From: Zoogloeaceae bacterium
Lineage (GTDB): Bacteria > Pseudomonadota > Gammaproteobacteria > Burkholderiales > Rhodocyclaceae
Reading direction: 5' to 3'
NCBI GenBank assembly: GCA_031278735.1
Contig: JAITJU010000239.1
Span: 1 to 8,377 of the forward strand
Length of the DNA stretch: 8,377 nucleotides
Below the pieces are notes generated by a model. It made no database searches, had not been told where the DNA came from, and saw nothing but the letters and a program-made list of their open reading frames with translations. The translations under genes and the position numbers were made by a program. Position 1 is the first letter of the stretch; every line of letters starts with the position of its first letter. Shown one piece after another: positions 1-5,523 of the stretch.

Positions 1-211
1 CATACAGACGCGCCTTGATGACGCGGGTATCGTTCATCACCAGCAGGTCGCCAGGGTTCAGCAGTCGGGGCAGATCGGCAAAGCGCAGGTCGGAAACATC
101 GGTCTCTCCGACGCGTAAAAGGCGGCTGGCCGCGCGCTCAGAAGCCGGATGCTGGGCAATCAACACCTCCGGCAGGACAAAATCAAAATCGTGTACGGTA
201 AAGGGAATCAA
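1..211 (-). CDS. queA: QueA, S-adenosylmethionine:tRNA ribosyltransferase-isomerase, N-terminal part (runs off the window)
   Basis: QueA makes epoxyqueuosine by transferring and isomerising the ribosyl group of SAM onto preQ1 at position 34 of GUN-anticodon tRNAs, a cytosolic step of queuosine synthesis. The visible roughly 70 residues match the QueA N terminus: the opening DFDFVLPEVLIAQHP, then SRLL, then the conserved NPGDLLVMNDTRVIKARL segment, which in E. coli reads NPGDLLVFNNTRVIPARL. The C-terminal part lies left of the window. No in-frame ATG precedes the homology. The nearest usable start is TTG at 211, with no clear Shine-Dalgarno, so the exact start is uncertain. It is a chromosomal housekeeping gene, divergent from the tRNA, and marks the host side of the insertion. 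Identity is near certain; the start codon is not. Confidence 0.92.
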   Translation of the reverse strand, partial: MIPFTVHDFDFVLPEVLIAQHPASERAASRLLRVGETDVSDLRFADLPRLLNPGDLLVMNDTRVIKARLY

Positions 212-222
212 ACTGGCTGAAC

Positions 223-251
223 TTGTTGCAATGAATGGTTTCAGGGATAAT
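223..251 (+). promoter_or_regulatory. Candidate promoter of the tRNA-Leu gene
   Basis: TTGTTG (223-228) and GATAAT (246-251) are separated by 17 bp, which would start transcription near 258, a few bases before the mature tRNA. The -10 is good and the -35 is weak. The -10 lies in the short palindrome GGGATAATCCC (244-254). Confidence 0.45.
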
Positions 252-264
252 CCCGTCTTCCCAT

Positions 265-349
265 GCCGGGGTGGCGGAATCGGTAGACGCAGCGGACTCA
301 AAATCCGCCGCCGCAAGGCGTGAGGGTTCGACTCCCTCTCCCGGCACCA
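265..349 (+). tRNA. tRNA-Leu, anticodon CAA, with encoded CCA
   Basis: The acceptor stem pairs GCCGGGG (265-271) with TCCCGGC (339-345), followed by A73 and an encoded CCA. The anticodon stem GCGGA/TCCGC encloses the loop CTCAAAA, giving anticodon CAA, which reads UUG. A long variable arm (CCGCAAGGCGTGA region) and the TPsiC arm with GGTTCGACTCC are present, and the 85-nt length fits a class II leucine tRNA. The gene looks intact, so the element rebuilt or kept the 3' end on insertion. Confidence 0.96.
321..349 (+). other. Probable attachment site (attL) at the tRNA-Leu 3' end
   Basis: An integrase gene begins 140 bp downstream of the tRNA and everything beyond it is phage-like, so the crossover core most likely lies in the TPsiC arm and acceptor 3' strand. 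I searched the rest of the window for a second copy of this segment and found none, so the right end must be outside. This is inferred from context; the exact core cannot be defined here. Confidence 0.4.
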
Positions 350-390
350 CAGAATTCTATCGTTTTTTCTCCTAAAAGCAAAAAATATTA

Positions 391-429
391 AAAATCATCA
401 TGTTGTTTGTTGTGGCATGATGATTTTTT
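391..429. terminator. Intrinsic terminator downstream of tRNA-Leu, probably bidirectional
   Basis: A perfect 12-bp inverted repeat, AAAATCATCATG (391-402) with CATGATGATTTT (416-427), encloses a 13-nt loop and is followed by further T residues. A run of A on the other side makes it usable on both strands. It separates the tRNA transcript from the integrase. Confidence 0.8.
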
Positions 430-456
430 GCCTTCGTCAGCAATAAAAATTAAACT
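428..456 (+). promoter_or_regulatory. Candidate integrase promoter
   Basis: TTGCCT (428-433) and TAAACT (451-456) are 17 bp apart, each matching the sigma70 consensus at 4 of 6 positions. Predicted start is near 463, inside the first TACGCA repeat, so anything bound to those repeats would block transcription of int. Confidence 0.35.
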
Positions 457-460
457 CCTC

Positions 461-489
461 TACGCAGATTTTACGCAGGGGATTACGCA
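461..489 (+). repeat. Three direct TACGCA repeats between promoter and start codon of int
   Basis: TACGCA occurs at 461-466, 472-477 and 484-489, spaced 11 and 12 bp, so all three lie on nearly the same face of the helix. The first two extend to TACGCAG. The last includes the A of the integrase ATG. The position suggests an autoregulatory or recombination-protein binding site; this role is inferred. Confidence 0.5.
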
Positions 490-1496
490 TGGCTTCCATC
501 ATCAAGACGCCGGATGGCCGATATCGGGCGCATGTCTTCGTCCAGGGACAACGCAAGTCTAGGGTATTTCGCACCAAACGGGAAGCGGACGCCTGGGCTG
601 CGCAGACGGAAACCGGGTTCAGGAAAGAACAGGACGCCATGCCGGGAGAGCGTTTCACGCTGGCCGACGCGCTCAAGCGATATCGCGATGAAGTGTCGCC
701 ATCCAAGCGCGGCGAACGATGGGAACGTGTCCGCATCGGCGCGTTCCTGGAATCGTCTTCGTTTCCCTCCGCGCTTACCCTGTCTTCTGTCACGCCGCCT
801 GTGCTCGCGGTTTGGCGCGATGATCGGCTAAAGTCCGTCAGCGCCGGGACGGTCATTCGGGAATTCGGGTTGCTCTCCGCCGTGTTCGAGACGGCAAGGC
901 GGGAATGGCAATGGATCACCGCGAATCCGGCGCGTGACGTGAAAAAGCCGCCCTCCCCCGCGCATCGGGAGCGCGTCATCACCCGGCAAGAAGTCCGCGC
1001 CATGCTGCGCGTAATGGGCTACACGCGAAAAATACGCGCGATTACGCACGCCGTCGCCGTGTGCTTCCTGCTCGCGCTGCGAACAGGAATGCGAGCTGGG
1101 GAATTGTGTTCGCTCACTTGGGAAAATGTGCATGACGGCTATTGCCGCCTGCCGGTCACGAAGACGAAGCCCCGCGACGTGCCGCTGACCAGGAAGGCCA
1201 TGCGGCTCATCGGGCGGATGCGCGGCTGGGATGACGTTCTGGTCTTCGACCTGAAGAAAGAAACGCTGGACGCGCTCTTTCGCAAGTATCGGGAGAAGGC
1301 CGGACTTTCCGGATTCACCTTTCACGATACCCGCCACACGGCGGCCACCTGGATTGCCGGACGGATGAATTCGTCCGGCATCCCGGCGCAGCAAGCCTTG
1401 CTCGATATGTGCAAAATGTTCGGCTGGTCGGATACTTCCCGCGCCTTGACCTATTACAATCCCTCCGCCGCCGACATCGCGCGGCGGATGGAATGA
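489..1496 (+). CDS. int: Tyrosine recombinase / phage integrase
   Basis: This 335-residue site-specific recombinase would integrate and excise the element at the tRNA-Leu gene by cutting and rejoining DNA through a covalent phosphotyrosine. Residues 1-48 look like an arm-type DNA-binding domain, about 60-155 a core-binding SAM-like domain, and 165-335 the catalytic domain. Catalytic residues are visible: R202 in LRTGMRAGEL, a lysine at 225 or 227 in TKTKPRDVPL, H279 and R282 in HDTRH, W313 in the place often held by histidine, and the nucleophile Y322 (or Y323) in ALTYY. Length and motifs indicate an intact enzyme. The start is supported by AGGGG 7 nt upstream of ATG 489. It is transcribed away from the tRNA into the element and converges with the first antirepressor gene 13 bp beyond its stop. 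A separate excisionase is not obvious; the HTH protein at 3497-3814 is the only candidate in view. Confidence 0.93.
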   Translation: MASIIKTPDGRYRAHVFVQGQRKSRVFRTKREADAWAAQTETGFRKEQDAMPGERFTLADALKRYRDEVSPSKRGERWERVRIGAFLESSSFPSALTLSSVTPPVLAVWRDDRLKSVSAGTVIREFGLLSAVFETARREWQWITANPARDVKKPPSPAHRERVITRQEVRAMLRVMGYTRKIRAITHAVAVCFLLALRTGMRAGELCSLTWENVHDGYCRLPVTKTKPRDVPLTRKAMRLIGRMRGWDDVLVFDLKKETLDALFRKYREKAGLSGFTFHDTRHTAATWIAGRMNSSGIPAQQALLDMCKMFGWSDTSRALTYYNPSAADIARRME

Positions 1497-1509
1497 GGAA
1501 GACAAGCCC

Positions 1510-2571
1510 TCACGCGGACAATTCAAACCGGCTGCCTTGATCCACGCCGATGATTTCGGCAAACTGGATCAGGCCCTTGGGCGTCAGGTGGCAGTATGGC
1601 CGCGCCTCTTCCTTGCCGGTATCCGCGTTCGTGAAACGCGCTTCCTTGTACTCCAGGCGTCCGGCGCGAATGGCGGCGGAATGGGCAACCCATGATTTGT
1701 TTTGCCGGTATATCCAGCCGTCGGCATGCAGGCGCCGGGTCAGCGCGTCTCGCTTCATGCCCAGCACCTTCGCCGCCTCGGTGAAGGTGAGGGACTTTTC
1801 CCCCGCCTCGATGCGCGAAAGCGCGGCCACCTTGGGCGCGGCTTCGGCAAGGGCGGATTCGGCTTTCTGCTTTGCCTTGTACTGTTCCGCCCACGCGATG
1901 GCCGCCACTGCCGGGTCGGTGAAATTGGGGAGCGCGGGAACGGGAGACTTCGCCCGGCGCTCGCATTCAAGGAAATAGTTTCGCGCCTCCATCCCCTTGT
2001 CTGTCCGGCTCATCATTGAGACGTGCTTGGCGCAATCCATGGTCAAGGCATATTCAATGAGCGGTCGCCCACCGGATGGGTTTTCCCCTTTTTGGGTGAA
2101 AACCTCATAATCCGCGCCTTTCACGAAGATTTCGAGTTGCGCTTTTATCCAATCCGAGAAATCTTTCTTGACTTCCAAGAAAGCATGAAGCTCTCTGGCA
2201 TTGACCGATTGCGTTTCCTCCCCGTCAATGGGGCGGATGCTGATGGGGATGAGTTGCTCGGATTGCGCCAGATCGAGACTGGCGGGCAGGTTGGGCAGGT
2301 TCATGGAAGATTCCTTTTGGGAAAAGAGATTGACGCCGGGCGCGGATTCGGCGAAGAGGCCGTCCGGTTGGCGCAAGAGGATGTCGCCCACGCGCAAGGG
2401 CATGGGCGGCTTGTCGAGGATGAAAAGCGACGCGCCGCCCGTATCGGAGACTGCGGTAATGTCGAGGCTGATTTTTTCGGGGTTTCCGAGATTGCGCCTG
2501 GATTCTCCAAGGCGCTGGATGGTGTAACGGATGGGCGCGGACGCGCCGGTAGAGGTGGCGATGGTTGCCAT
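1510..2571 (-). CDS. Phage antirepressor, AntA and KilAC domains, with an in-frame internal start
   Basis: Antirepressors inactivate a prophage repressor and so favour lytic or excisive development. Residues about 105-210 of this 353-residue frame resemble the AntA/AntB domain (VNARELHAFLEVKKDFSDWIK, later GMEARNYFLECERRAK). Residues about 250-350 resemble the C-terminal KilAC/ANT domain (SLTFTEAAKVLGMKRDALTRRL, CHLTPKGLIQFAEI). Residues 1-89 are unrecognised, with beta-rich spacing. The chosen ATG at 2571 has AAGGA 7 nt upstream. A second ATG at 2304 (M90), with AAGGA at similar spacing, would give a 264-residue protein starting just before the AntA domain. Phage P1 makes Ant1 and Ant2 from one frame in this way, so both products may be real. 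The gene lies under a strong promoter and a C4-like RNA. The opening codons (TGASAP) are shared with the second antirepressor. Domain calls are secure; the N-terminal part and the repressor it targets are not. Confidence 0.85.
   Translation of the reverse strand: MATIATSTGASAPIRYTIQRLGESRRNLGNPEKISLDITAVSDTGGASLFILDKPPMPLRVGDILLRQPDGLFAESAPGVNLFSQKESSMNLPNLPASLDLAQSEQLIPISIRPIDGEETQSVNARELHAFLEVKKDFSDWIKAQLEIFVKGADYEVFTQKGENPSGGRPLIEYALTMDCAKHVSMMSRTDKGMEARNYFLECERRAKSPVPALPNFTDPAVAAIAWAEQYKAKQKAESALAEAAPKVAALSRIEAGEKSLTFTEAAKVLGMKRDALTRRLHADGWIYRQNKSWVAHSAAIRAGRLEYKEARFTNADTGKEEARPYCHLTPKGLIQFAEIIGVDQGSRFELSA
2302..2318 (-). promoter_or_regulatory. Internal ribosome binding site and second start within the antirepressor
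   Basis: Read on the minus strand, AAAAGGAA (2318-2311) stands 6-7 nt ahead of ATG 2304, which is in frame with the upstream start at 2571. It is as good as the upstream site and falls exactly at the boundary between the unrecognised N-terminal segment and the AntA part, so a shorter Ant2-like product is plausible. Confidence 0.55.
2534..2552. repeat. 19-bp repeat, copy 1 (first codons of antirepressor 1)
   Basis: GGCGCGGACGCGCCGGTAG here is identical to 6377-6395. It encodes the shared TGASAP start of the two otherwise unrelated antirepressors, and contains the palindrome GGCGCG-GA-CGCGCC. Confidence 0.85.
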
Positions 2572-2640
2572 GATGCTTTCCTTTCGTTCAGTGTTTGACT
2601 GAACCGCTTCCCCGCTGCTAAACGGGTGGGCGGCAACGAA

Positions 2641-2666
2641 CGGGTTAGCAGACCGGGGAAAGCACC
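2641..2666 (-). promoter_or_regulatory. Predicted target of C4-like RNA 1 in the antirepressor 1 leader
   Basis: The mRNA segment read from this strand can pair with the C4-like RNA at 2756-2786: CTGCTAACCCG with CGGGTTTAGCAG (one bulge), then CCGG with CCGG, then GCTTTCC with GGAAAGC. As DNA the two form a broken inverted repeat about 115 bp apart. A further CTGCTAAAC copy at 2615-2623 can fold with this segment into a local hairpin (2607-2662), so the target may switch between pairing partners. Confidence 0.6.
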
Positions 2667-2803
2667 GGCGAGCCTCGCGGCTCCCCGCCCGCGCCGCCCA
2701 TAAAGGACGCATCCGGGCAACAAAAAAGCCGCTGCATTGCGCTTCGCGGCTTCCTGCCGCTTTCCTTCCGGGCTGCTAAACCCGCCTGCCGTGGTTGCGG
2801 CAT
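2645..2803 (-). CDS. Possible 52-residue leader ORF overlapping C4-like RNA 1
   Basis: An open frame begins at ATG 2803, only about 2 nt from the predicted transcription start, and ends with TAA at 2645 inside the C4 target segment. It has no Shine-Dalgarno and would be read as a leaderless message. The stretch RLFCCPDASFMGGAGG recalls small Ash-family frames found over the immunity RNA region of P4-like phages, but I am not sure of that match. It may equally be a by-product of conserved RNA sequence. If translated, ribosomes would cross both the terminator-like hairpin and the target, which could matter for control. Confidence 0.25.
   Translation of the reverse strand: MPQPRQAGLAARKESGRKPRSAMQRLFCCPDASFMGGAGGEPRGSPVLSPVC
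2722..2752 (-). terminator. Terminator or attenuator at the end of C4-like RNA 1
   Basis: On the minus strand AAGCCGC (2752-2746) pairs with GCGGCTT (2732-2726), followed by TTTT. It lies in the leader, so it would either define the short RNA's 3' end or attenuate the antirepressor. Confidence 0.7.
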
Positions 2804-2805
2804 TG
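2722..2805 (-). ncRNA. C4-type antisense RNA 1 (antirepressor control)
   Basis: A promoter at 2812-2839 should start transcription near 2805. The short transcript can fold into TGCCG/CGGCA, then CGGG/CCCG with the loop TTTAGCAG, then GCGGC/GCCGC. It ends in a terminator-like hairpin with a T tract. The second hairpin displays the sequence complementary to 2641-2666 on the same mRNA. C4 RNA of phages P1 and P7 works in this way: cut from the leader of the antirepressor mRNA, it pairs with downstream segments and blocks antirepressor expression. The match to that family rests on layout and complementarity, not a covariance search. The strand GCCGC can pair with either the upstream or the downstream GCGGC, so the terminator may be conditional. 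Confidence 0.65.
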
Positions 2806-2811
2806 AGGGGG

Positions 2812-2839
2812 AGTATAGCCCGGCGGGGAGAAATGTCAA
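2812..2839 (-). promoter_or_regulatory. Strong promoter of C4-like RNA 1 and antirepressor 1
   Basis: A perfect -35 TTGACA (2839-2834) and a -10 TATACT (2817-2812, one mismatch) are separated by 16 bp. It is one of a back-to-back pair with the toxin promoter at 2845-2872. Confidence 0.8.
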
Positions 2840-2852
2840 GGGGCTTGCTTTT
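2812..2852. repeat. Shared divergent-promoter core, copy 1
   Basis: Two blocks, AGTATAGCCCGG (2812-2823) and a 20-bp block at 2833-2852 that starts ATGTCAAGG, recur identically at 6608-6619 and 6629-6648 with the same 9-bp gap. They contain both -35 boxes and the leftward -10. The flanking genes on both sides are unrelated between the copies. Confidence 0.9.
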
Positions 2853-2872
2853 TGTAACCGAACGATTACAAT
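2845..2872 (+). promoter_or_regulatory. Toxin 1 promoter with overlapping operator dyad
   Basis: TTGCTT (2845-2850) and TACAAT (2867-2872) are 16 bp apart. Only 7 nt separate the -10 from ATG 2880, so the mRNA should be leaderless or nearly so. The dyad TTGTAACCG-AA-CGATTACAA (2852-2871, one mismatched pair) fills the spacer and -10, the expected place for binding by the downstream antitoxin. Confidence 0.65.
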
Positions 2873-2879
2873 ACAGGGC

Positions 2880-3176
2880 ATGTACAGCGTTTTCCTGACC
2901 CATGAATTTTCCGCCTGGCTTTCCGGCATGAAGGACAAGACGACGCGCCGCAGACTTGCCGCGCGGTTGCGCAAGGCTTCGCTTGGCAATCTGGGCGACG
3001 TGAAGCCGGTGGGCGAAGGCGTCTTCGAGATGCGCGAATTCTTCGGCCCCGGATGGCGCCTGTACTACATCCGGCGCGGCGACACGCTGATCGTCATGCT
3101 GGGCGGCGGCGACAAATCCACGCAAACGGCGGACATCGCCCGCGCGATCGAACGGGCGGCAACCCTGGAGGAATGA
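2880..3176 (+). CDS. RelE/HigB-superfamily toxin (addiction module killer protein)
   Basis: This 98-residue protein matches the small RelE-like family of addiction-module killer proteins paired with the HI1420-type antidote. Visible hallmarks are the basic helix RRRLAARLRKASLGNLGD, then VFEMREFFGPGWRLYYIRR, then LGGGDKSTQTADIARA near the C terminus. By family analogy it would be a ribosome-dependent mRNA endonuclease; that activity is not shown here. Start ATG 2880 has only a GGG too close to act as a Shine-Dalgarno, which fits leaderless translation from the promoter just upstream. The antitoxin follows 3 nt after the stop. The frame is full length with no sign of decay. The pair is transcribed away from the antirepressor promoter and shares its control region. 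Confidence 0.85.
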   Translation: MYSVFLTHEFSAWLSGMKDKTTRRRLAARLRKASLGNLGDVKPVGEGVFEMREFFGPGWRLYYIRRGDTLIVMLGGGDKSTQTADIARAIERAATLEE

Positions 3177-3179
3177 ACC

Positions 3180-3518
3180 ATGACCGGCAAGAAAATCAAA
3201 ATCTCCGAACTGAAACGCTTCGACATGGCGGAATATCTGAAGGACGAAGAAGACATCGCGCAATACCTGACCCTCGTCCTGGAAGACAACGACCCCGCCT
3301 ATCTTGCCCACGCCCTGGGCGACATCGCCCGCGCGCGCGGCATGACGGACATCGCCCGCGCTTCCGGCATCACCCGCGAGGCGCTCTATCGGGCGCTTTC
3401 CCCCGGCAGTCACCCGCGTTTCGAGACCATTTCCCGCGTCTGCCGCGCCCTGGGCGTCCGGCTGGCGGCAGTGCCGATGGAAAACGCCCATGCCTTTCAA
3501 TCCCTTGAAACCGCCTGA
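3180..3518 (+). CDS. HI1420-type antidote protein (HTH antitoxin)
   Basis: The 112-residue partner of the preceding toxin. Its N terminus (FDMAEYLKDEEDIAQYLTLVLEDND) is typical of this antidote family. Residues about 55-97 form a Cro/C1-like helix-turn-helix (GMTDIARASGITREALYRAL, then FETISRVCRALGVRLAAVP). Such antitoxins bind the toxin to neutralise it and bind DNA to repress their own promoter. The dyad at 2852-2871 is the likely operator, and binding there would also crowd the antirepressor promoter. ATG 3180 has GGAGGA 7 nt upstream, a much stronger signal than the toxin has, which would favour antitoxin excess. The last 22 bp overlap, tail to tail, the HTH gene on the other strand. Confidence 0.87.
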   Translation: MTGKKIKISELKRFDMAEYLKDEEDIAQYLTLVLEDNDPAYLAHALGDIARARGMTDIARASGITREALYRALSPGSHPRFETISRVCRALGVRLAAVPMENAHAFQSLETA

Positions 3519-3814
3519 ATGGCGCGGTCGATTTCCGCTATCGGAATCAGCCCGCACTTGTTGAGTTTCAACGCGCCGGACTTGACGAGTTTCGATACCG
3601 TGGGCTGCGAAATGCCCAGCATTTCCGCCGCCTGTTTCTGAGTGACGTGCGCCGGGCGCGGCTGGGCGGGAAGCCGCCGAATGACTTCTTCCGCCGCCCG
3701 CTTCGCGGCCGCATCGATGGCGTCCTTCATTTCGTCGGACGTGAAGAGAAAATCAGACGGAATCATTTTTCTTGACGAGGCAACCGCCGTCTTTTTCAAA
3801 ACCTCGGCGTTCAT
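3497..3814 (-). CDS. Small helix-turn-helix DNA-binding protein
   Basis: The 105-residue product has a mixed helical N-terminal half. Residues about 57-100 resemble an HTH of the excisionase/MerR-like kind: TQKQAAEMLGISQPTVSKLVKSGAL, then IPIAEIDRAI, the usual ending in which a short beta turn leads to a final helix. It could be an excisionase (recombination directionality factor) for the integrase or a regulator; the sequence does not decide. Its ATG overlaps the stop of the recombinase gene as ATGA (3811-3814), so translation is likely coupled and it is the last gene of the leftward operon. Its 3' end overlaps the antitoxin gene by 22 bp on the opposite strand. Confidence 0.75.
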   Translation of the reverse strand: MNAEVLKKTAVASSRKMIPSDFLFTSDEMKDAIDAAAKRAAEEVIRRLPAQPRPAHVTQKQAAEMLGISQPTVSKLVKSGALKLNKCGLIPIAEIDRAIQAVSRD

Positions 3815-5478
3815 TGCGCCTCCAGTCCCTCACGGATTCGCGCTGTCCCGGCCTTTTCCAGACGCGGCGCGCCCACTCGGAGCAGCGTGTCGCATGCCGC
3901 CATCCGCTCTTCTTCCGCGCAGAACTTCACGAATTCCACCAGCACGGCGCGGATTTTGTTCGTCTCCTTGCCAAAGTCGCGGGTCTTGAGAAAGGCGCGG
4001 ATGACGTTCCCATCCATCGGCGGCAGGGGGTTGTCGGTTTCCACCATCAAATATTCCCTGACCGTTGCTTTCCGCACGGAGACAGCGGCATCCCCGGCGT
4101 CTTCCCCGGCCTTCGCTTCCGCCCTGGCCTTCGCCGCTTCTTCCGCCCGGATGCGCTCGCGTTCCGCCTCCAGCTTCGCGGCTTCGCGCTCTTCCGCTTC
4201 TTTTATCCGCAGCGTTACCGTGGTTTGGAAGTCTTCCAGCGGCTTCGCCAGCAGGGTTTGCAGGTCGGGGAAGCCGTCCCGGAAATCGGCGGCTTCCCGT
4301 TTGAAATATTCCAGCTTCTCCCGCAGTTCCCCCGCCCTGTCGTTGGCTTCGATCTTGCCGTTCGCCAGCGCGGTATCCAGCGCGTTCTGGATGCTTTCCA
4401 GCGTCCGCAGGCCCTTGATGGCTTCGCCAAAGTACGGCTGCGGCACCACCAGGGAAATGCCGGGATAAATGCCCGCAATCTCTTTTTGCAGTCCGAGAAG
4501 ATGTGCCCGGAAAGCGTCGAGCGCCTTGTGCAAGTGCTCCGTTTTTCTGGCTTCCTTCTCTACCTTCACCGCCTTATCCAGCTTCAGGCGCACGTCGCGC
4601 AGTTCGCTCTTCAGGGCGTCAATCTGGTTGATGGCCGCGCCGATGTCCGCCGTCTGCGAGAGCAGCGCGGCCTTGGCCGTGTCGATGGATTCCTCCGCGC
4701 TCTTCGCCCATTTGACCGTCTTCTCGGCGGTGGCGAAATCCTGATCGGTGGTCAGTTCCGTTTTGATGCCCGCCACGATTGCCCGCGCCCCGGCGATGTA
4801 TTCGGTCAGGTTGCTGGCGATGATTCTCCCCTCGGCGCGGATGGAAAGGACGGGGAGCGTCTCCGGCGTCTTGCCGATGGCTTCCGCCTTCCCTTCTTCC
4901 GGCTTCCAGTCGGCGAGGTCCTTCTGGAATTGCCGCCAGCCCGCGATGATTTTCTTCCGCCATTCCGGATCGGGCGCGGCGACTTCCTCTCGCAAAATCA
5001 CGCCATCGTTGTCGCTTGCGGTGAACAACGCCTTTTGCGCGCCGGAAACGATGAATTGCTGCTGGATTTGCGCCATGATGTAATCCGGAATGCCCATGCC
5101 GTTCTGAATCTGCTGGTTCATCGTCTTGTGCTCCCAGAGGACATTGCCGTCCATCGTGACGCCGTCCAGGGACGCGGAAAGCGGCAAGCCTTCCTTTTCA
5201 GCGTCATCCCATTCGCCGACCACGGGGCGAAGCTCTTCGCAAATTATTTCCGCTACCAGGAGACGCGCTTCGTCTTCCAGCCTGTGGCCTTCTTTAAACC
5301 GGCGCCGTGTCGCCTCGTCCGGTTCCGGGGTAATGCCCGCGGCGTATTCGCGCAAGAGTTCGTTGCGCTTCTTGTAGGGGGATATGCCCAGCATGGCGGC
5401 GGCGTCGGAAGCGTTATAGTGAGCGCGGCGGTAGGCAAGCCATTCGTCGCTGCCTTGTTGGATGTCGATGATCTTCAT
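3811..5478 (-). CDS. YqaJ/lambda-exonuclease-type recombinase with a long helical C-terminal extension
   Basis: The first about 195 of 555 residues match the YqaJ family, 5'-3' exonucleases of the PD-(D/E)xK fold that resect double-strand ends for phage recombination. Visible motifs are GSDEWLAYR (9-17), ASDAAAMLGISP (23-34), D105 in SLDG, E116 and K118 in WEHKT (the ExK metal site), and the QIQQQF helix (137-142). Residues about 240-460 are rich in Glu, Lys, Ala and Arg, and 424-460 look like continuous helix or coiled coil. The last 90 residues form a separate, unrecognised segment. Typical lambda-type exonucleases are about 200-350 residues, so this is much longer. AAAGGAG stands 5 nt before ATG 5478, and a hairpin lies between it and the antirepressor stop 45 nt upstream. 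No ssDNA-annealing partner (Bet, Erf or RecT type) is seen in the window. Confidence 0.85.
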   Translation of the reverse strand: MKIIDIQQGSDEWLAYRRAHYNASDAAAMLGISPYKKRNELLREYAAGITPEPDEATRRRFKEGHRLEDEARLLVAEIICEELRPVVGEWDDAEKEGLPLSASLDGVTMDGNVLWEHKTMNQQIQNGMGIPDYIMAQIQQQFIVSGAQKALFTASDNDGVILREEVAAPDPEWRKKIIAGWRQFQKDLADWKPEEGKAEAIGKTPETLPVLSIRAEGRIIASNLTEYIAGARAIVAGIKTELTTDQDFATAEKTVKWAKSAEESIDTAKAALLSQTADIGAAINQIDALKSELRDVRLKLDKAVKVEKEARKTEHLHKALDAFRAHLLGLQKEIAGIYPGISLVVPQPYFGEAIKGLRTLESIQNALDTALANGKIEANDRAGELREKLEYFKREAADFRDGFPDLQTLLAKPLEDFQTTVTLRIKEAEEREAAKLEAERERIRAEEAAKARAEAKAGEDAGDAAVSVRKATVREYLMVETDNPLPPMDGNVIRAFLKTRDFGKETNKIRAVLVEFVKFCAEEERMAACDTLLRVGAPRLEKAGTARIREGLEAQ

Positions 5479-5496
5479 GATGGCTCCTTTGGTTTC

Positions 5497-5517
5497 GGGC
5501 AGGCGCGAGGTCTGCCC
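5497..5517 (-). other. Hairpin between the Bro-N antirepressor and recombinase genes
   Basis: GGGCAG (5517-5512 on the minus strand) pairs with CTGCCC (5502-5497), with a 9-nt loop and no T tract. It lies just upstream of the recombinase Shine-Dalgarno, so it may affect mRNA processing or translation and is not a terminator. Confidence 0.5.
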
Positions 5518-5523
5518 ATGGGG

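Noticed and set aside
2607..2662. Large inverted repeat considered as a transcription terminator
   Set aside because: There is no T tract after either arm. It fits better as alternative folding of the C4 target.
2301..3557. A 418-codon minus-strand frame over the first TA pair
   Set aside because: It is the antisense of two well-supported TA genes and overlaps the antirepressor in another frame; no recognisable protein.
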